Positions 1-8,949 of a stretch of DNA of 53,865 nt are shown one piece after another. A program made the position numbers and the translations under genes. The stretch comes from Halalkalibacter akibai JCM 9157. GTDB taxonomy: Bacteria; Bacillota; Bacilli; Bacillales; Bacillaceae_D. Below the pieces are notes generated by a model. The model saw only the letters and a list, made by a program, of their open reading frames with translations, did no database searches and was not told the origin of the DNA. The DNA is taken from positions 1-53,865 of the forward strand of contig NZ_BAUV01000029.1 in NCBI RefSeq assembly GCF_000513135.1. The letters are read 5' to 3'. Positions within the stretch are counted from its first letter, which is position 1, and each line of letters opens with the position of its first letter.

Positions 1-150
1 TTTTTTGTGTGTAAGACAATTACGAATAAACATTAGTACCACTCCATCCTAAATGTTCGTATCTTTCTATATAATTATAAATAAATATTGGAAGAAATAG
101 TATGATAAGTTTCATTGATTTGTTATATTTTTTATGAGGGGGCCAAAAAG

Positions 151-330
151 ATGTCAGCTGAGCGAGTATTAATTCTGATCGGTTTTTTCTTCGTTAACGG
201 TATGTTGATAGGCAGCTTATTTACAGGCAGGGATTATATTATTGAAGTGATCCTATTTTCTTTATTACTCAATGTACTTTTTATAGGTTTGTTATTTTTC
301 TCGAGAAAAAGATCGCTTCAGAATAGTTAA
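151..330 (+). CDS. Small two-helix membrane protein
   Basis: This is a 59-residue protein starting MSAERVLILIG. I chose the ATG at 151 because a strong Shine-Dalgarno sequence (GAGGGGG) lies just upstream; an upstream in-frame ATG has none. Two hydrophobic stretches, about residues 5-22 and 29-48, flank a short polar loop (TGRDY), and the C-terminus is basic (SRKRS), so the positive end probably faces the cytoplasm. I do not recognise a family and assign no function. A hairpin terminator follows directly. Confidence 0.6.
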   Translation: MSAERVLILIGFFFVNGMLIGSLFTGRDYIIEVILFSLLLNVLFIGLLFFSRKRSLQNS

Positions 331-355
331 CGATGAAAACAAAGCAGCTTAATAA

Positions 356-400
356 AAGGCTAGATAGTAAGTTGAGTCCTACACCTATCTAGCCTTCTTT
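356..400. terminator. Terminator hairpin between convergent genes
   Basis: A perfect 11-bp inverted repeat pairs 356-366 (AAGGCTAGATA) with 386-396, followed by CTTT. It lies between the small membrane protein gene and the convergent glycosyltransferase pseudogene and could serve both strands. Confidence 0.6.
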
Positions 401-417
401 ATGAGGAAGAGTTATCC

Positions 418-1442
418 CTATTGATAATAAAATTCTTTTGCTAATGATTTCCATTCTTGATTCATATTCTTATATTTTTTCTTTTTTCCTTTCTTTTTTA
501 ATTTATCAAGTGACCTTAAATGATCCTTGTAAAGAGCAATGTTGTCATATGCAGGACAAAAAGAGAAAAGATTTAATTCAGGATCGGAAAACCCAAATTT
601 TTCAAACATATATTTTAAGTTTTCATTATTTCCATCGGCTTCCGATTGTGCTTTTGGATGCTCCTGGTGATACCCCACTCTTTCGCGCATGCTAACAAAA
701 GAAACGCCTTCAAGATGAAGACGGTATCCTAGTTCCCAATCTTCAAGTCCATATTTCTTAAAACGCTCATCAAACCAGCCAACCTTATCTAGATTTCTCC
801 TCTTAACCGATACGCATCTTGTTACAAACAATAACCAGGGTGCATAAGTGGTTTCTTCATATTCTTTAATCGTTCTCTCATCCACTTTTTCCTGAAAAAT
901 GAAATCTTCAATCTTATTAAAATCCTCAGTTAATTGCTTTGGGGTTAATAGTGTTTTGATTTGGCTCTCATCACCCCAGTATTCATTTTTCCATAAGCCT
1001 TTATCATAAAGAGTGTGGTATAAAAGACTTCTTTGTTCTAGCGTAAATTGAGGATAATATTGTGTGAAGACCATGTTCCACGAGTTTGGTATACCCGAAA
1101 CAACGGAATCCGGATGCTTCGTATGATACTTTTCTAAAATTTTTAAAAAAGTGGGGATCACAATAAAGTCAGCATCACAGAAAATAATAAATTGACCTTT
1201 TGATTTTGCAATTCCTTGATTTCTAGCGTAAGATCTCCCTCCCTTTTTCCTGTTGAGATATAAAGCAATCGGTAGGATGCTTGGAATTGATCAATTGCTT
1301 CTCGGGTTTGATCATCTGAACCATCGTCTACTACAATGACTTCAAATTGATCATGGTCGAACGATTGTAAGTTAAAAGCTGTCAAAGTCATTATTAATTG
1401 TTCAGCCCGATTATGAGTTGGTATAACGATACTAAATTTCAT
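418..1442 (-). pseudogene. Family 2 glycosyltransferase, single frameshift
   Basis: The N-terminal part (1442 downward) is a GT-A nucleotide-sugar-binding fold: it begins MKFSIVIPTHNRAEQL and has the VIVVDDGSDD motif. The downstream part (1161 to 418) continues in another frame with the acceptor half, including GLEDWELGYRL (the ED-W motif of GT2 enzymes). Reading on in the second frame from about 1248 gives GGRSYARNQGIAKSK and FCDADFIVIPTF, the expected RN-G and DxD segments, so both halves are one gene. The break is in a run of five A (minus strand, 1244-1248) where six would restore the frame. It may be a real null allele or a sequencing error. The sugar donor cannot be told. Confidence 0.8.
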
Positions 1443-1463
1443 TTAAGATTAGACCCCTCCAAT

Positions 1464-1659
1464 ATAATAGACAAGGCCACTGAAAAACCCCTTGAAAGTT
1501 GACTCAAGGAAGCAGCAATGGCTCTACACGTTGCGCGCCTGCTATGAAAAACTACTCATAGCAAGCTTAGCTTAAGAGCTTGCAACGGTTCCTCTCATTG
1601 CTTAGAATCCACTGAGAAAAGGTGAAAAACACACCTTTTTCAGTGGCCTTATAATAGAC
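1464..1659. mobile_element. 178-bp MITE with 15-bp terminal inverted repeats
   Basis: The element spans 1473-1650. Its ends are a perfect 15-bp inverted repeat (AAGGCCACTGAAAAA at 1473-1487 and its complement at 1636-1650), flanked by an exact 9-bp direct repeat ATAATAGAC (1464-1472 and 1651-1659) that looks like a target-site duplication. The inside has no reading frame of note. This is the pattern of a non-autonomous element moved in trans by a DDE transposase making 9-bp staggered cuts; the parent transposon is not in the window. It sits just upstream of the glycosyltransferase pseudogene start. Confidence 0.8.
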
Positions 1660-1764
1660 TAATGATTCTTTTTATACAGTATGCAAGGCCTATTATATTT
1701 GAATGAGTATTTGTCCATTAAAATCGAGGATTCTCTTATGGATATGGAGTATTTGAATTTAAAG

Positions 1765-1923
1765 TTATATTAAAAAAGACAAGGCAATGATGAAGATGGA
1801 TGCTTGAAATAAAAGGTCTAATAGGTTATTAGTCCATCTTCTATTCAGCATTTGTATGAATACATAACCAGAGCGAATAACAATAATAACTAACGCAATC
1901 TTAATTAATAGTGTAGGGATCAT
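1765..1923 (-). CDS. 52-residue membrane protein
   Basis: Reverse-strand ATG at 1923 is preceded by a strong ribosome site (GGAGGAGGAT, about 1930-1939). The product starts MIPTLLIKIALVIIVIRSG and has two hydrophobic segments (about residues 4-24 and 34-52) separated by a basic loop (NRRW). This looks like a small two-helix inner-membrane protein, though it is shorter than most automatic callers report. Function unknown. Confidence 0.6.
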   Translation of the reverse strand: MIPTLLIKIALVIIVIRSGYVFIQMLNRRWTNNLLDLLFQASIFIIALSFLI

Positions 1924-2059
1924 TTTATTATCCTCCTCCATTAAGGTAATTTATTGTATGTTGTCTTTAACTTGGCTTATTCCGAAATACAGAATAATAA
2001 AAAGAGGATGGTTCAAAGAGGTTCTTCGTTAACCTTTTGAAACATCCTTTAGTATATTT

Positions 2060-2368
2060 TTATTTGTTTTTTATTTCTCGATTTTTTACTAATTCAGTTA
2101 CGACGAACGCCAAATCTTCATTGCCGAATAATGATAAAACCCCTAGTAATGTTTCGTCTGCAATATGTTCAGATTCATTTTTGGATACAGTTAAATCAAG
2201 TGCATATGTTAGTGCTTTGTTGGCTGATTGATGAGGATACGCTTGATTGTATAGTTCAACTGGGTCTAGGTCATTATTGATACACCATTGTGCAAATACT
2301 AAAATCATCATCTCCTCATCTTTCTGATAATTAGCGATGATTTGTTGTTCCATTTCTTTTTTATCCAT
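2060..2368 (-). CDS. Conserved acidic protein of unknown function
   Basis: A 102-residue, soluble, mostly helical protein starting MDKKEMEQQIIANYQKDEEMM. The start at 2368 has an AGGAGA site five bases upstream. It overlaps the 3' end of the mmcB-like gene by 61 bases in another frame and is probably translated from the same mRNA, as the last gene of the permease-mmcB operon. I recognise no catalytic motif. A function linked to the nuclease-like neighbour is possible but unsupported. Confidence 0.6.
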   Translation of the reverse strand: MDKKEMEQQIIANYQKDEEMMILVFAQWCINNDLDPVELYNQAYPHQSANKALTYALDLTVSKNESEHIADETLLGVLSLFGNEDLAFVVTELVKNREIKNK

Positions 2369-3069
2369 TTTATTCTCCTATCTTCTGACATTAATTTTGT
2401 TAGTTGTTTGAAAAAAGCTTCGTTATATTTGGTGATAACATGCATTCTTGCTTTTTGAAGGGGAATCTGTGTTTTACATGAACGAGATCTACACTGCACC
2501 TCTAGTTGATCAACATTAACTAAATATTTTCTTCGTTTCTTACAAGTCGGACAAGTCGCACTTATTAATTGTACAGAAGCGCCTTTTGCAAATTCGCCTT
2601 CGGTTACGTCTTTTGTTTCTTTTGTAAGTTCTTGAAACAAAAGAGCATTTGTAGCTGCTTGACTAGTACGTTTCACGAGTGTATCTAGGGTTAAGATCGG
2701 TTTAGGATTTCGTACAGGTCGTTTCTTTACAATTATTTTATCAAATTCGTCTATTTCTAGTAGCCCATATCCATTCGGGACTTCTTCCGTAGCTAGAAGT
2801 CCAGGTGGAGTCATGATGTAAGCATAATGGGCGATGTGGTGATATCCATAATTAGCATGAAGTACTTCATCACGAAGAAAGTCAGCACGGGTAGCTTTGA
2901 CCTCAATAATTCTTGCTTCTTTACGCTTGATGTTAATGCCGAGGGCATCTGCTTTTAGTCGTTTACGCCGAACAAATAACTTCACTTCGTTAGCGCATAA
3001 ATCTGTCATTTTCTCTTTTAACCAGTATAGTGATTGTTTCTTAAGGTGTTTGTGAATATGACTTTCCAT
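2308..3069 (-). CDS. mmcB: MmcB-like PD-(D/E)XK family DNA repair protein
   Basis: A 253-residue protein. The core reads KADALGIN ... ARIIEVKATRADFLRD (about residues 38-68), the D-x(n)-E-x-K signature of PD-(D/E)XK nuclease folds as in MmcB (DUF2161-like) proteins. A C-terminal region near residue 172 has CPTCKKRR and a later CRSRSCK, a likely four-cysteine zinc ribbon, so the protein is longer than plain MmcB domains. The start at 3069 has an AGGAAGGA site and is 15 bases from the end of the upstream permease gene, so the two are probably cotranscribed. A DNA-repair role follows from the family; the substrate is unknown. Confidence 0.65.
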   Translation of the reverse strand: MESHIHKHLKKQSLYWLKEKMTDLCANEVKLFVRRKRLKADALGINIKRKEARIIEVKATRADFLRDEVLHANYGYHHIAHYAYIMTPPGLLATEEVPNGYGLLEIDEFDKIIVKKRPVRNPKPILTLDTLVKRTSQAATNALLFQELTKETKDVTEGEFAKGASVQLISATCPTCKKRRKYLVNVDQLEVQCRSRSCKTQIPLQKARMHVITKYNEAFFKQLTKLMSEDRRIKWIKKKWNNKSSLIIRKMRR

Positions 3070-3084
3070 TGATACAGTTCCTTC

Positions 3085-4467
3085 CTATAGCCATCCAATT
3101 AAGTGAAATCCGTATAAAATTGCTGGTAGTATGATAGCTAATAAACAAACGAATATAATATTCTGTTTTACGATAACTTTTGTCGACTGTTCCATAAGTT
3201 TTGAAGCCATAAGTACTTGACCAGAAAACGGTGATAGTTGTGTCGAGACGGTCCAAGATACAAGTAAGATTAAAGCTAAATACTCCGGGCTCACTCCGAA
3301 TAAATCAGGTGTTAAAGAACTACCTATACCAATAACAATAATGACCGGATGAATTCCCACCTGAGCTAAAATGGTAGCAAGCACAACAAGTAATAAGCTT
3401 AGTAAGTAAATTGAGCCGAACGAAGATTGAAATAAAAATAAAGATAACATGGTTCCAACTTCAGTTTGAGACATGGCTAATCCTAAAAAACCAGCACTAA
3501 TAAAAACTGCTAGCTCATTTTTCAATCGAGTAAACGAATTCAATACTTGTTCAGTGACATCCTGGACAAATGAAGTGAGAATTCCTGTTACGGTTGCCCA
3601 GAGGAAAGGTAACATGATAGCCAACAATGATACAATAGTTAACATTTTTACAGTTAACATTATATCTAGTATAAAAGATAATCCAACTAGAGCAACAGTA
3701 AATAGTAAAAAAGGCTTTAGTGACATGCTAAAATCACTATTTTCCGGTCTATATTCTTTTTGCTCCTTGATTTGATCGTCAGGGAATGAAATGTACTTAA
3801 ACATACACGCAGAAATGATCAAATAAACAAGTGCTAATACTAAACCAAATCCACTTATATCAAACCAAGAAACATTGAATAGTACTAATACTAAACCGAC
3901 ATTGACAAAATATGGTGACCATAGCATTGAAACCGCAAAACCACGCATAATCATTAAGGTTATTTTTTTGTCTTGGTAAGTTGAAAAACTCTCCTCAATG
4001 ATCCGTTTTACAATTGCCATTGAACCAAAATTTAATAATATTCCGATGGTTGCAGTTAAAGCGAAGCTGAATGAATATGGATGCTGACCAATCGACCGAT
4101 GTCTCTTCTGGACAAACTGTTTTAGAGCAGTTAAATAGCCAGCAGTTGACATGAATGTACCAATAAGTGGAATAAGAAGAAACAAAGAGAGTAAGTTGAT
4201 ATTTTCGCCAAAGCCTAATACAGCCGTTAAGAAACTAGCATTCTCATAATTAAGACAGATAAACCCAATGATTAGAAGGATTAGAATAATAACACGATTA
4301 ATCGTCGTTAAAAAAAAGAAGGCACAAACGAGCAGAATAGCAGCCAACAAACTATATATGATTTGAAGTGTTAAACTAGGAATAAACAACTCAATTAAGT
4401 ATAAAACAGTTGTTAAGTAACAAATAACACCTAAAATTTTAGTGAACATTTTAATCGTCTCGGTCAT
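3085..4467 (-). CDS. Multi-spanning membrane permease, IT-superfamily-like
   Basis: A 460-residue protein with roughly eleven or twelve hydrophobic segments. The repeated helix-break pattern, with SMLWSPYFVNVG near residue 180 and a matching STQLSPFSGQVLMAS near residue 415, is the inverted-repeat arrangement of ion-transporter-superfamily permeases (TRAP DctM, ArsB, DASS). No partner TRAP subunits are nearby, so it may be a single-component secondary carrier; the substrate is unknown. The start is uncertain: the ATG at 4467 sits directly after AAAGGAG with almost no spacer, and the next ATG (4449) is too far away. First gene of a minus-strand operon with mmcB. Confidence 0.6.
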   Translation of the reverse strand: MTETIKMFTKILGVICYLTTVLYLIELFIPSLTLQIIYSLLAAILLVCAFFFLTTINRVIILILLIIGFICLNYENASFLTAVLGFGENINLLSLFLLIPLIGTFMSTAGYLTALKQFVQKRHRSIGQHPYSFSFALTATIGILLNFGSMAIVKRIIEESFSTYQDKKITLMIMRGFAVSMLWSPYFVNVGLVLVLFNVSWFDISGFGLVLALVYLIISACMFKYISFPDDQIKEQKEYRPENSDFSMSLKPFLLFTVALVGLSFILDIMLTVKMLTIVSLLAIMLPFLWATVTGILTSFVQDVTEQVLNSFTRLKNELAVFISAGFLGLAMSQTEVGTMLSLFLFQSSFGSIYLLSLLLVVLATILAQVGIHPVIIVIGIGSSLTPDLFGVSPEYLALILLVSWTVSTQLSPFSGQVLMASKLMEQSTKVIVKQNIIFVCLLAIILPAILYGFHLIGWL

Positions 4468-4631
4468 CTCCTTTGACCTTGAATTTAAACAATGGTTACA
4501 TTTTACTGTGAATATTAAGGTAGAGTAAAGGAAAATAACTTCTTATTTGTCTAGAAAGCACAGAAGTAGGCAGACTTACATAGAATAAAAGCAGAATCGA
4601 ACTCTAGTAATCTATGAGGGGAGTTATCAAG

Positions 4632-5201
4632 TTGGAGCTGTATGAGGCATTATTATCTAGGAGAAGTATTGGAATTGTCAAAGAAGACCCAGTACGAAAA
4701 GAAATAATTGAAAGAATATTGCAGGTTGGAACATTTGCCCCTAATCATTTTAGAACTGAACCATGGAGATTCTTTGTTTTAGAAGGAGATGCGCGTAAGA
4801 GGTTAGGTGATGTCTTTGAAGAAATAACTACTCTGGAATTAGAGGATATCACGACTGAGGAGAGCAAAAAGAAACTTGAAAAAGTAAAACAGAACCCATT
4901 AAGAGCTCCAGTTATTATTGCGGTTGCAGTTGAGCCTCAATTAAAAAAGAATGTTATTGAAATAGAAGAATATGCTTCTGTACACGCAGCCGTGCAAAAT
5001 ATGTTACTTGCGGCTCACGACCTTGGGTTAGGAGCTATTTGGAGAACGGGTGCTCTATGCTATCACGAGAAAACAAAAGAGTTCTTTCACTTATCTAGCA
5101 ATAGTCAACTTGTTGGTTTTATTTACATCGGATACCCGAGCAAAAACCTTCCAAAAGCTAAAAAGACATCCTTTGAACATAAAACTACCTGGCTTAATTA
5201 A
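4632..5201 (+). CDS. Nitroreductase family FMN oxidoreductase
   Basis: A 189-residue protein of the nitroreductase fold (compare YfhC/YdjA-type). Typical features are the N-terminal LYEALLSRRSI with the FMN-phosphate-binding arginines, APNHFRTEPWRF near residue 38, and the C-terminal GLGAIWRTGAL and IGYPSKNLPKAKK. I chose TTG at 4632 because GAGGGGAG lies seven bases before it; the ATG at 4614 overlaps that site and adds only six residues. It probably reduces nitro or quinone compounds with NAD(P)H; the natural substrate is unknown. It appears monocistronic. Confidence 0.75.
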   Translation: MELYEALLSRRSIGIVKEDPVRKEIIERILQVGTFAPNHFRTEPWRFFVLEGDARKRLGDVFEEITTLELEDITTEESKKKLEKVKQNPLRAPVIIAVAVEPQLKKNVIEIEEYASVHAAVQNMLLAAHDLGLGAIWRTGALCYHEKTKEFFHLSSNSQLVGFIYIGYPSKNLPKAKKTSFEHKTTWLN

Positions 5202-5207
5202 CATAAT

Positions 5208-5240
5208 TCCCCCTCGGACCTTGTAAATGGGTAAGGGGGA
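5208..5240. terminator. Hairpin between convergent genes
   Basis: TCCCCCT (5208-5214) pairs with AGGGGGA (5234-5240). There is no U-tract on the plus strand; it lies between the convergent nitroreductase and M50-like genes. Confidence 0.35.
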
Positions 5241-5251
5241 TGCATAGAAAA

Positions 5252-5896
5252 TCAAATAAAAAACAATATGACATAGTAAGTGGCAGCAAAAGATTGAATT
5301 AAAAAGACGGCTCCCCAGACAAAGCTAGGAATAAAGGTTAACTTTTGTAATACGTTTGCATCATTTGATTGATTCGTGGAAGAGAGACTCAAAAAGCAAA
5401 TAATGAAAGATGATATCATCGATTGAATTAAAATAATACTTGATAATATATAAGTAATCATCTCTTTAATGAAAGACAATTGATAGTAAATCAAAAAGGC
5501 AGATGCAATAACATAACCTAGCAACCAGCTTAGACCGAATGCATTGCGGACCCATAAAAGTAAATTAATAAGGGCTAAAGCAAAAAAAAGATAAAATAAA
5601 ATTAACACGTGGCCATTGGCGATTAAATAAAATGCTAATAATGCGAATAGAGAAGAGAATGTATAGCCAGCGTAAGCAACGATAATAGAGCTAAACCTAG
5701 ATCTAGAGCCCGTCGTAGCTATACCATCCGTGGTTGAATACAAGGAAATGGAATAGACTTTTCCGCTCGTTGCTAATGCTGCAAGTGCGTGCCCTGTTTC
5801 ATGAATTAATGTGTGGATAGTACCAAAAAAAGATCGTACATAAGGAATGAAAGAGATAATAATGGCTATAGCAAGATATTTATACATAAACTCCAT
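5252..5896 (-). CDS. M50-like membrane metalloprotease family protein
   Basis: A 214-residue membrane protein. Near residue 33 it has LIHETGHALAAL, the HExxH zinc motif typical of M50B-like proteins, embedded in a hydrophobic helix; five or six more hydrophobic segments follow. I see no clear second-zinc-ligand motif (NPDG), so catalytic activity is not assured. The start was moved to ATG 5896 because AGGAGG lies eight bases upstream; the longer frame to 5932 has none. Target unknown. It is divergently oriented to the SleL gene. Confidence 0.6.
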   Translation of the reverse strand: MEFMYKYLAIAIIISFIPYVRSFFGTIHTLIHETGHALAALATSGKVYSISLYSTTDGIATTGSRSRFSSIIVAYAGYTFSSLFALLAFYLIANGHVLILFYLFFALALINLLLWVRNAFGLSWLLGYVIASAFLIYYQLSFIKEMITYILSSIILIQSMISSFIICFLSLSSTNQSNDANVLQKLTFIPSFVWGAVFLIQSFAATYYVILFFI

Positions 5897-6024
5897 TTGA
5901 CAACCTCCTAACACCATCATATCCACTTTCATGAAATGTTACTACCTCGAACCTTTTAGAATAGGACAAATTAAATATTCATACAGTGAAGGGAATAAAG
6001 TTTCACATGAAATGAGGGGATCGT

Positions 6025-7314
6025 TTGCAAATCCATATTGTTCAATCTGGAGACTCTCTTTGGAACATAGCGCATACTTATCAGTCATCTGTTGCAAACA
6101 TCATTCAAGCTAACGACATACCAGATCCGAATAGACTCGTTGTCGGTCAGGCTCTGGTTATTCCAATATGGGGTGAATTTTACTGGGTTCAACCCGGGGA
6201 TAGCTTATGGGCTATTGGACAAAGATATGAAATAAACTATTTAACTTTAGCTGAAATTAATCAAATTGATGCTAATCAACCGTTGCGTGTTGGCCTTAGA
6301 ATATACATTCCTCCAAGACAAAGAAGAAGGGCTGAAACGAACGCCTATATAGAACCTAGAGGAACGACTGTCAGTCAATCATTGCTTAATGAAGCGAGAG
6401 CTGTTGGACCTTTCCTAACCTATTTAGCGCCTTTTAGCTATGAGGCTAGAAGGGATGGTTCATTACAGGCACAACCATTAACGGGGATTCCGGAAGTTGC
6501 ACAAGCTAGTGGTGCTTCCCTTATGATGGTGGTGACCAACTTAGAAGGAGGGCAATTCAGCGGAGACCTTGGCAGAGATATACTTCAAAGTACTGCCGTA
6601 CAAGAGCTATTGTTAAACAACATTATCGCAGAAACGCGGAGAGTCGGGCGCTTCACAGATGTTCATTTTGATTTTGAATTTCTTCCGGGTGATCAACGAC
6701 AAGCTTATAATGCGTTTTTAAGACGGGCAGTAGAGAGACTAAGAGCGGAGGGTCTGTTGATCTCAAGTGCTCTCGCACCAAAAACTAGAGCGGATCAACC
6801 TGGTCAGTGGTATGAAGCGCACGATTACCGAGCGCATGGAGAAATTGTGGATTTTGTTGTTCTAATGACATATGAATGGGGGTATTCTGGTGGGCCTCCG
6901 ATGGCCGTTTCACCAATAGGTCCAGTTGAGCAAGTGATTCAATATGCACTCACAGAGATGCCCGCTTCTAAGATTATGATGGGACAAAATTTATATGGAT
7001 ATGATTGGACTTTGCCCTTTGTTCCGGGCGGTCAGTATGCAAGAGCGGTTAGTCCGCAATTAGCTATTGAAATTGCAAGGGATTATAATGTTTCAATTCA
7101 ATATGATCAACAGGCACAAGCTCCACACTTTGATTATGTAGATGAACAAGGCAGGTCTCACAAAGTATGGTTTGAGGATGCAAGGTCTATTCAGGCCAAA
7201 TTTGATTTAATTAAAAGGCTAGGACTTCGTGGAGTGAGTTATTGGAAGCTCGGTTTGCCATTCCCACAAAATTGGCTGTTAATTCAAGAGAATTTCGAAG
7301 TAATAAAAAGATAA
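6025..7314 (+). CDS. sleL: Spore cortex N-acetylglucosaminidase, LysM-LysM-GH18
   Basis: A 429-residue protein close in length to B. subtilis YaaH/SleL. Two LysM modules (about residues 2-48 with VQSGDSLWNIA, and 52-97 with VQPGDSLWAIG) bind peptidoglycan. A GH18 barrel follows, with the catalytic-strand motif DVHFDFEFLPGD near residue 215 whose glutamate is the expected acid/base, and YEWGYSGGPP later. Members hydrolyse muramic-lactam-containing cortex fragments in germination. There is no signal peptide, as usual for proteins made in the mother cell and placed in the spore coat. The start is TTG 6025 behind GAGGGGA. A hairpin terminator follows. Confidence 0.85.
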   Translation: MQIHIVQSGDSLWNIAHTYQSSVANIIQANDIPDPNRLVVGQALVIPIWGEFYWVQPGDSLWAIGQRYEINYLTLAEINQIDANQPLRVGLRIYIPPRQRRRAETNAYIEPRGTTVSQSLLNEARAVGPFLTYLAPFSYEARRDGSLQAQPLTGIPEVAQASGASLMMVVTNLEGGQFSGDLGRDILQSTAVQELLLNNIIAETRRVGRFTDVHFDFEFLPGDQRQAYNAFLRRAVERLRAEGLLISSALAPKTRADQPGQWYEAHDYRAHGEIVDFVVLMTYEWGYSGGPPMAVSPIGPVEQVIQYALTEMPASKIMMGQNLYGYDWTLPFVPGGQYARAVSPQLAIEIARDYNVSIQYDQQAQAPHFDYVDEQGRSHKVWFEDARSIQAKFDLIKRLGLRGVSYWKLGLPFPQNWLLIQENFEVIKR

Positions 7315-7323
7315 GCGAGAATG

Positions 7324-7391
7324 AGGCTGATGAAAAAGAGCTACCATGATTAATGGTGTAAATAGCTTCTTTTACGATCAGCCTTTTTTTG
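7324..7391 (+). terminator. Rho-independent terminator after sleL
   Basis: AGGCTGAT (7324-7331) pairs with ATCAGCCT (7377-7384), with further internal pairing (ACCAT/ATGGT), followed by TTTTTTTG. Confidence 0.75.
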
Positions 7392-7468
7392 TGAACATTT
7401 GTCAATAAACGGAAACGTGTTATCCTAGTCATAGATGTAAAACAGTCTAAAAGTGGAGGATTTATAAA

Positions 7469-8914
7469 ATGAGCATTACGACAGTCATCATATCCATTGT
7501 TTTTATTTTAAATACAGCACTAATTTTAACGATTATTTTTCTTGAAAGACGAAATGTAAATTCAATTTGGACTTGGGCACTGGTTTTGACTCTTCTTCCA
7601 GTTGTTGGCTTTCTCTTGTATATTATTTTCGGCCGTAATTTAAGTAGATCTAAATTATTTAGGTGGGATAAAGAAAGTTATGAACTAGTCAAAAAGGTAG
7701 TATCGAATCAAATAAACCAATTAAATGATCACTCATACAAGATGGAAGACCCTGTTATTTCGAAGTATAGAGATTTTATTTTAATGAATCTTAGCCATAG
7801 CGCTTCATTATTAACAGAAAATAATCAAGTAACGGTTTATACAAAAGGAGCAGACAAGTTTGATTCTTTACTTTCTGACATTAAACAGGCCAAATCCCAC
7901 ATACATATCTTATATTACATTATTCGTGATGATGAATTAGGAAATAAAATTGCTGATGCATTAGCTAGTAAAGCCAAAGAAGGGGTTGAAGTCCGACTTT
8001 TATATGATGACCTAGGTTCAAGAAGGCTTAGTAAAACATTCATTGAAAAGGTTAAATCAGCTGGTGGAGAAATAGAAGCTTTCTTCCCTTCAAGAATCCC
8101 ATTTATTAATCTGACCCTTAACTTTAGGAACCATCGCAAACTAGTAGTGATAGATGGCGAAACAGGTTATATTGGTGGGTTTAATGTAGGTGATGAGTAC
8201 TTAGGTTTGAACCAACGTTTTGGTTATTGGCGAGATACTCATTTGAAAATTAAAGGAGAAGCAGTAAATCATATACAAACGCGATTTATTCAAGATTGGA
8301 ACCAAGCGTCTAAGAAAGAAATAACCATTAAAGAATATCTATATCCCTTCACCAAGCAATACGGGAAATTTGGTATCCAAATTGTATCAAGTGGTCCCGA
8401 CTCTCAACTAGAACAAATAAAAAAAGCTTATATTAAGATGATATTAAAGGCAAAAAAGTATGTTTACATTCAAACTCCTTATTTTATTCCTGATGAAAGT
8501 TTATTAGATGCATTAAAGATTGCTTGTTTTTCTGGGTTGGATGTCCGGATCATGATACCTAACAAACCTGATCACCCATTTGTTTACTGGGCTACTTATT
8601 CAAACATTGGAGAACTGTTGAAAATTGGTGCAAAAATCTATATTTATGATAATGGTTTTTTACATTGTAAAACGATCGTAGCTGATGATGAAATTGCTTC
8701 TATTGGAACAGCTAACATTGATGTACGTAGCTTTAGGCTTAATTTTGAAGTGAACGCATTTCTTTATTCAAGCAAAGACGTTAAGCCATTAACTGAAATA
8801 TTTCATGAAGATATGAAACATTCGCGAGAGCTTACTAAAGAGGACTATAACAAACGTTCTTTAAAAATTCGCTTTAAAGAATCGGTCTCAAGATTGTTAT
8901 CACCCATTTTGTAG
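7469..8914 (+). CDS. cls: Cardiolipin synthase (phospholipase D family)
   Basis: A 481-residue protein, the usual length for bacterial ClsA. Two N-terminal transmembrane helices (about residues 1-22 and 34-54) precede two phospholipase-D catalytic motifs: HRKLVVIDGETGYIGGFN near residue 222 and HCKTIVADDEIASIGTANID near residue 400, both H-x-K-x4-D. It condenses two phosphatidylglycerol molecules into cardiolipin and glycerol at the membrane. The ribosome site GTGGAGGA precedes ATG 7469. It ends about 35 bases before the sigma-54 activator gene, with no terminator between, so read-through is possible. Confidence 0.9.
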   Translation: MSITTVIISIVFILNTALILTIIFLERRNVNSIWTWALVLTLLPVVGFLLYIIFGRNLSRSKLFRWDKESYELVKKVVSNQINQLNDHSYKMEDPVISKYRDFILMNLSHSASLLTENNQVTVYTKGADKFDSLLSDIKQAKSHIHILYYIIRDDELGNKIADALASKAKEGVEVRLLYDDLGSRRLSKTFIEKVKSAGGEIEAFFPSRIPFINLTLNFRNHRKLVVIDGETGYIGGFNVGDEYLGLNQRFGYWRDTHLKIKGEAVNHIQTRFIQDWNQASKKEITIKEYLYPFTKQYGKFGIQIVSSGPDSQLEQIKKAYIKMILKAKKYVYIQTPYFIPDESLLDALKIACFSGLDVRIMIPNKPDHPFVYWATYSNIGELLKIGAKIYIYDNGFLHCKTIVADDEIASIGTANIDVRSFRLNFEVNAFLYSSKDVKPLTEIFHEDMKHSRELTKEDYNKRSLKIRFKESVSRLLSPIL

Positions 8915-8949
8915 AAGGTATATCCACTTTGTTTTGTAAGGGGGATGTT

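Noticed and set aside
438-695. Open frame on the plus strand opposite the glycosyltransferase
   Set aside because: It is antisense to a recognisable GT2 protein, has no ribosome site and no family features.
1244-1248. Programmed frameshifting in the glycosyltransferase
   Set aside because: There is no heptameric slippery site or following structure, and GT2 enzymes of this type are not known to use one; a plain deletion is simpler.
5931-6113. 60-codon frame running into the sleL gene
   Set aside because: It overlaps the well-supported TTG start and first LysM of SleL in another frame and shows no protein-like pattern.
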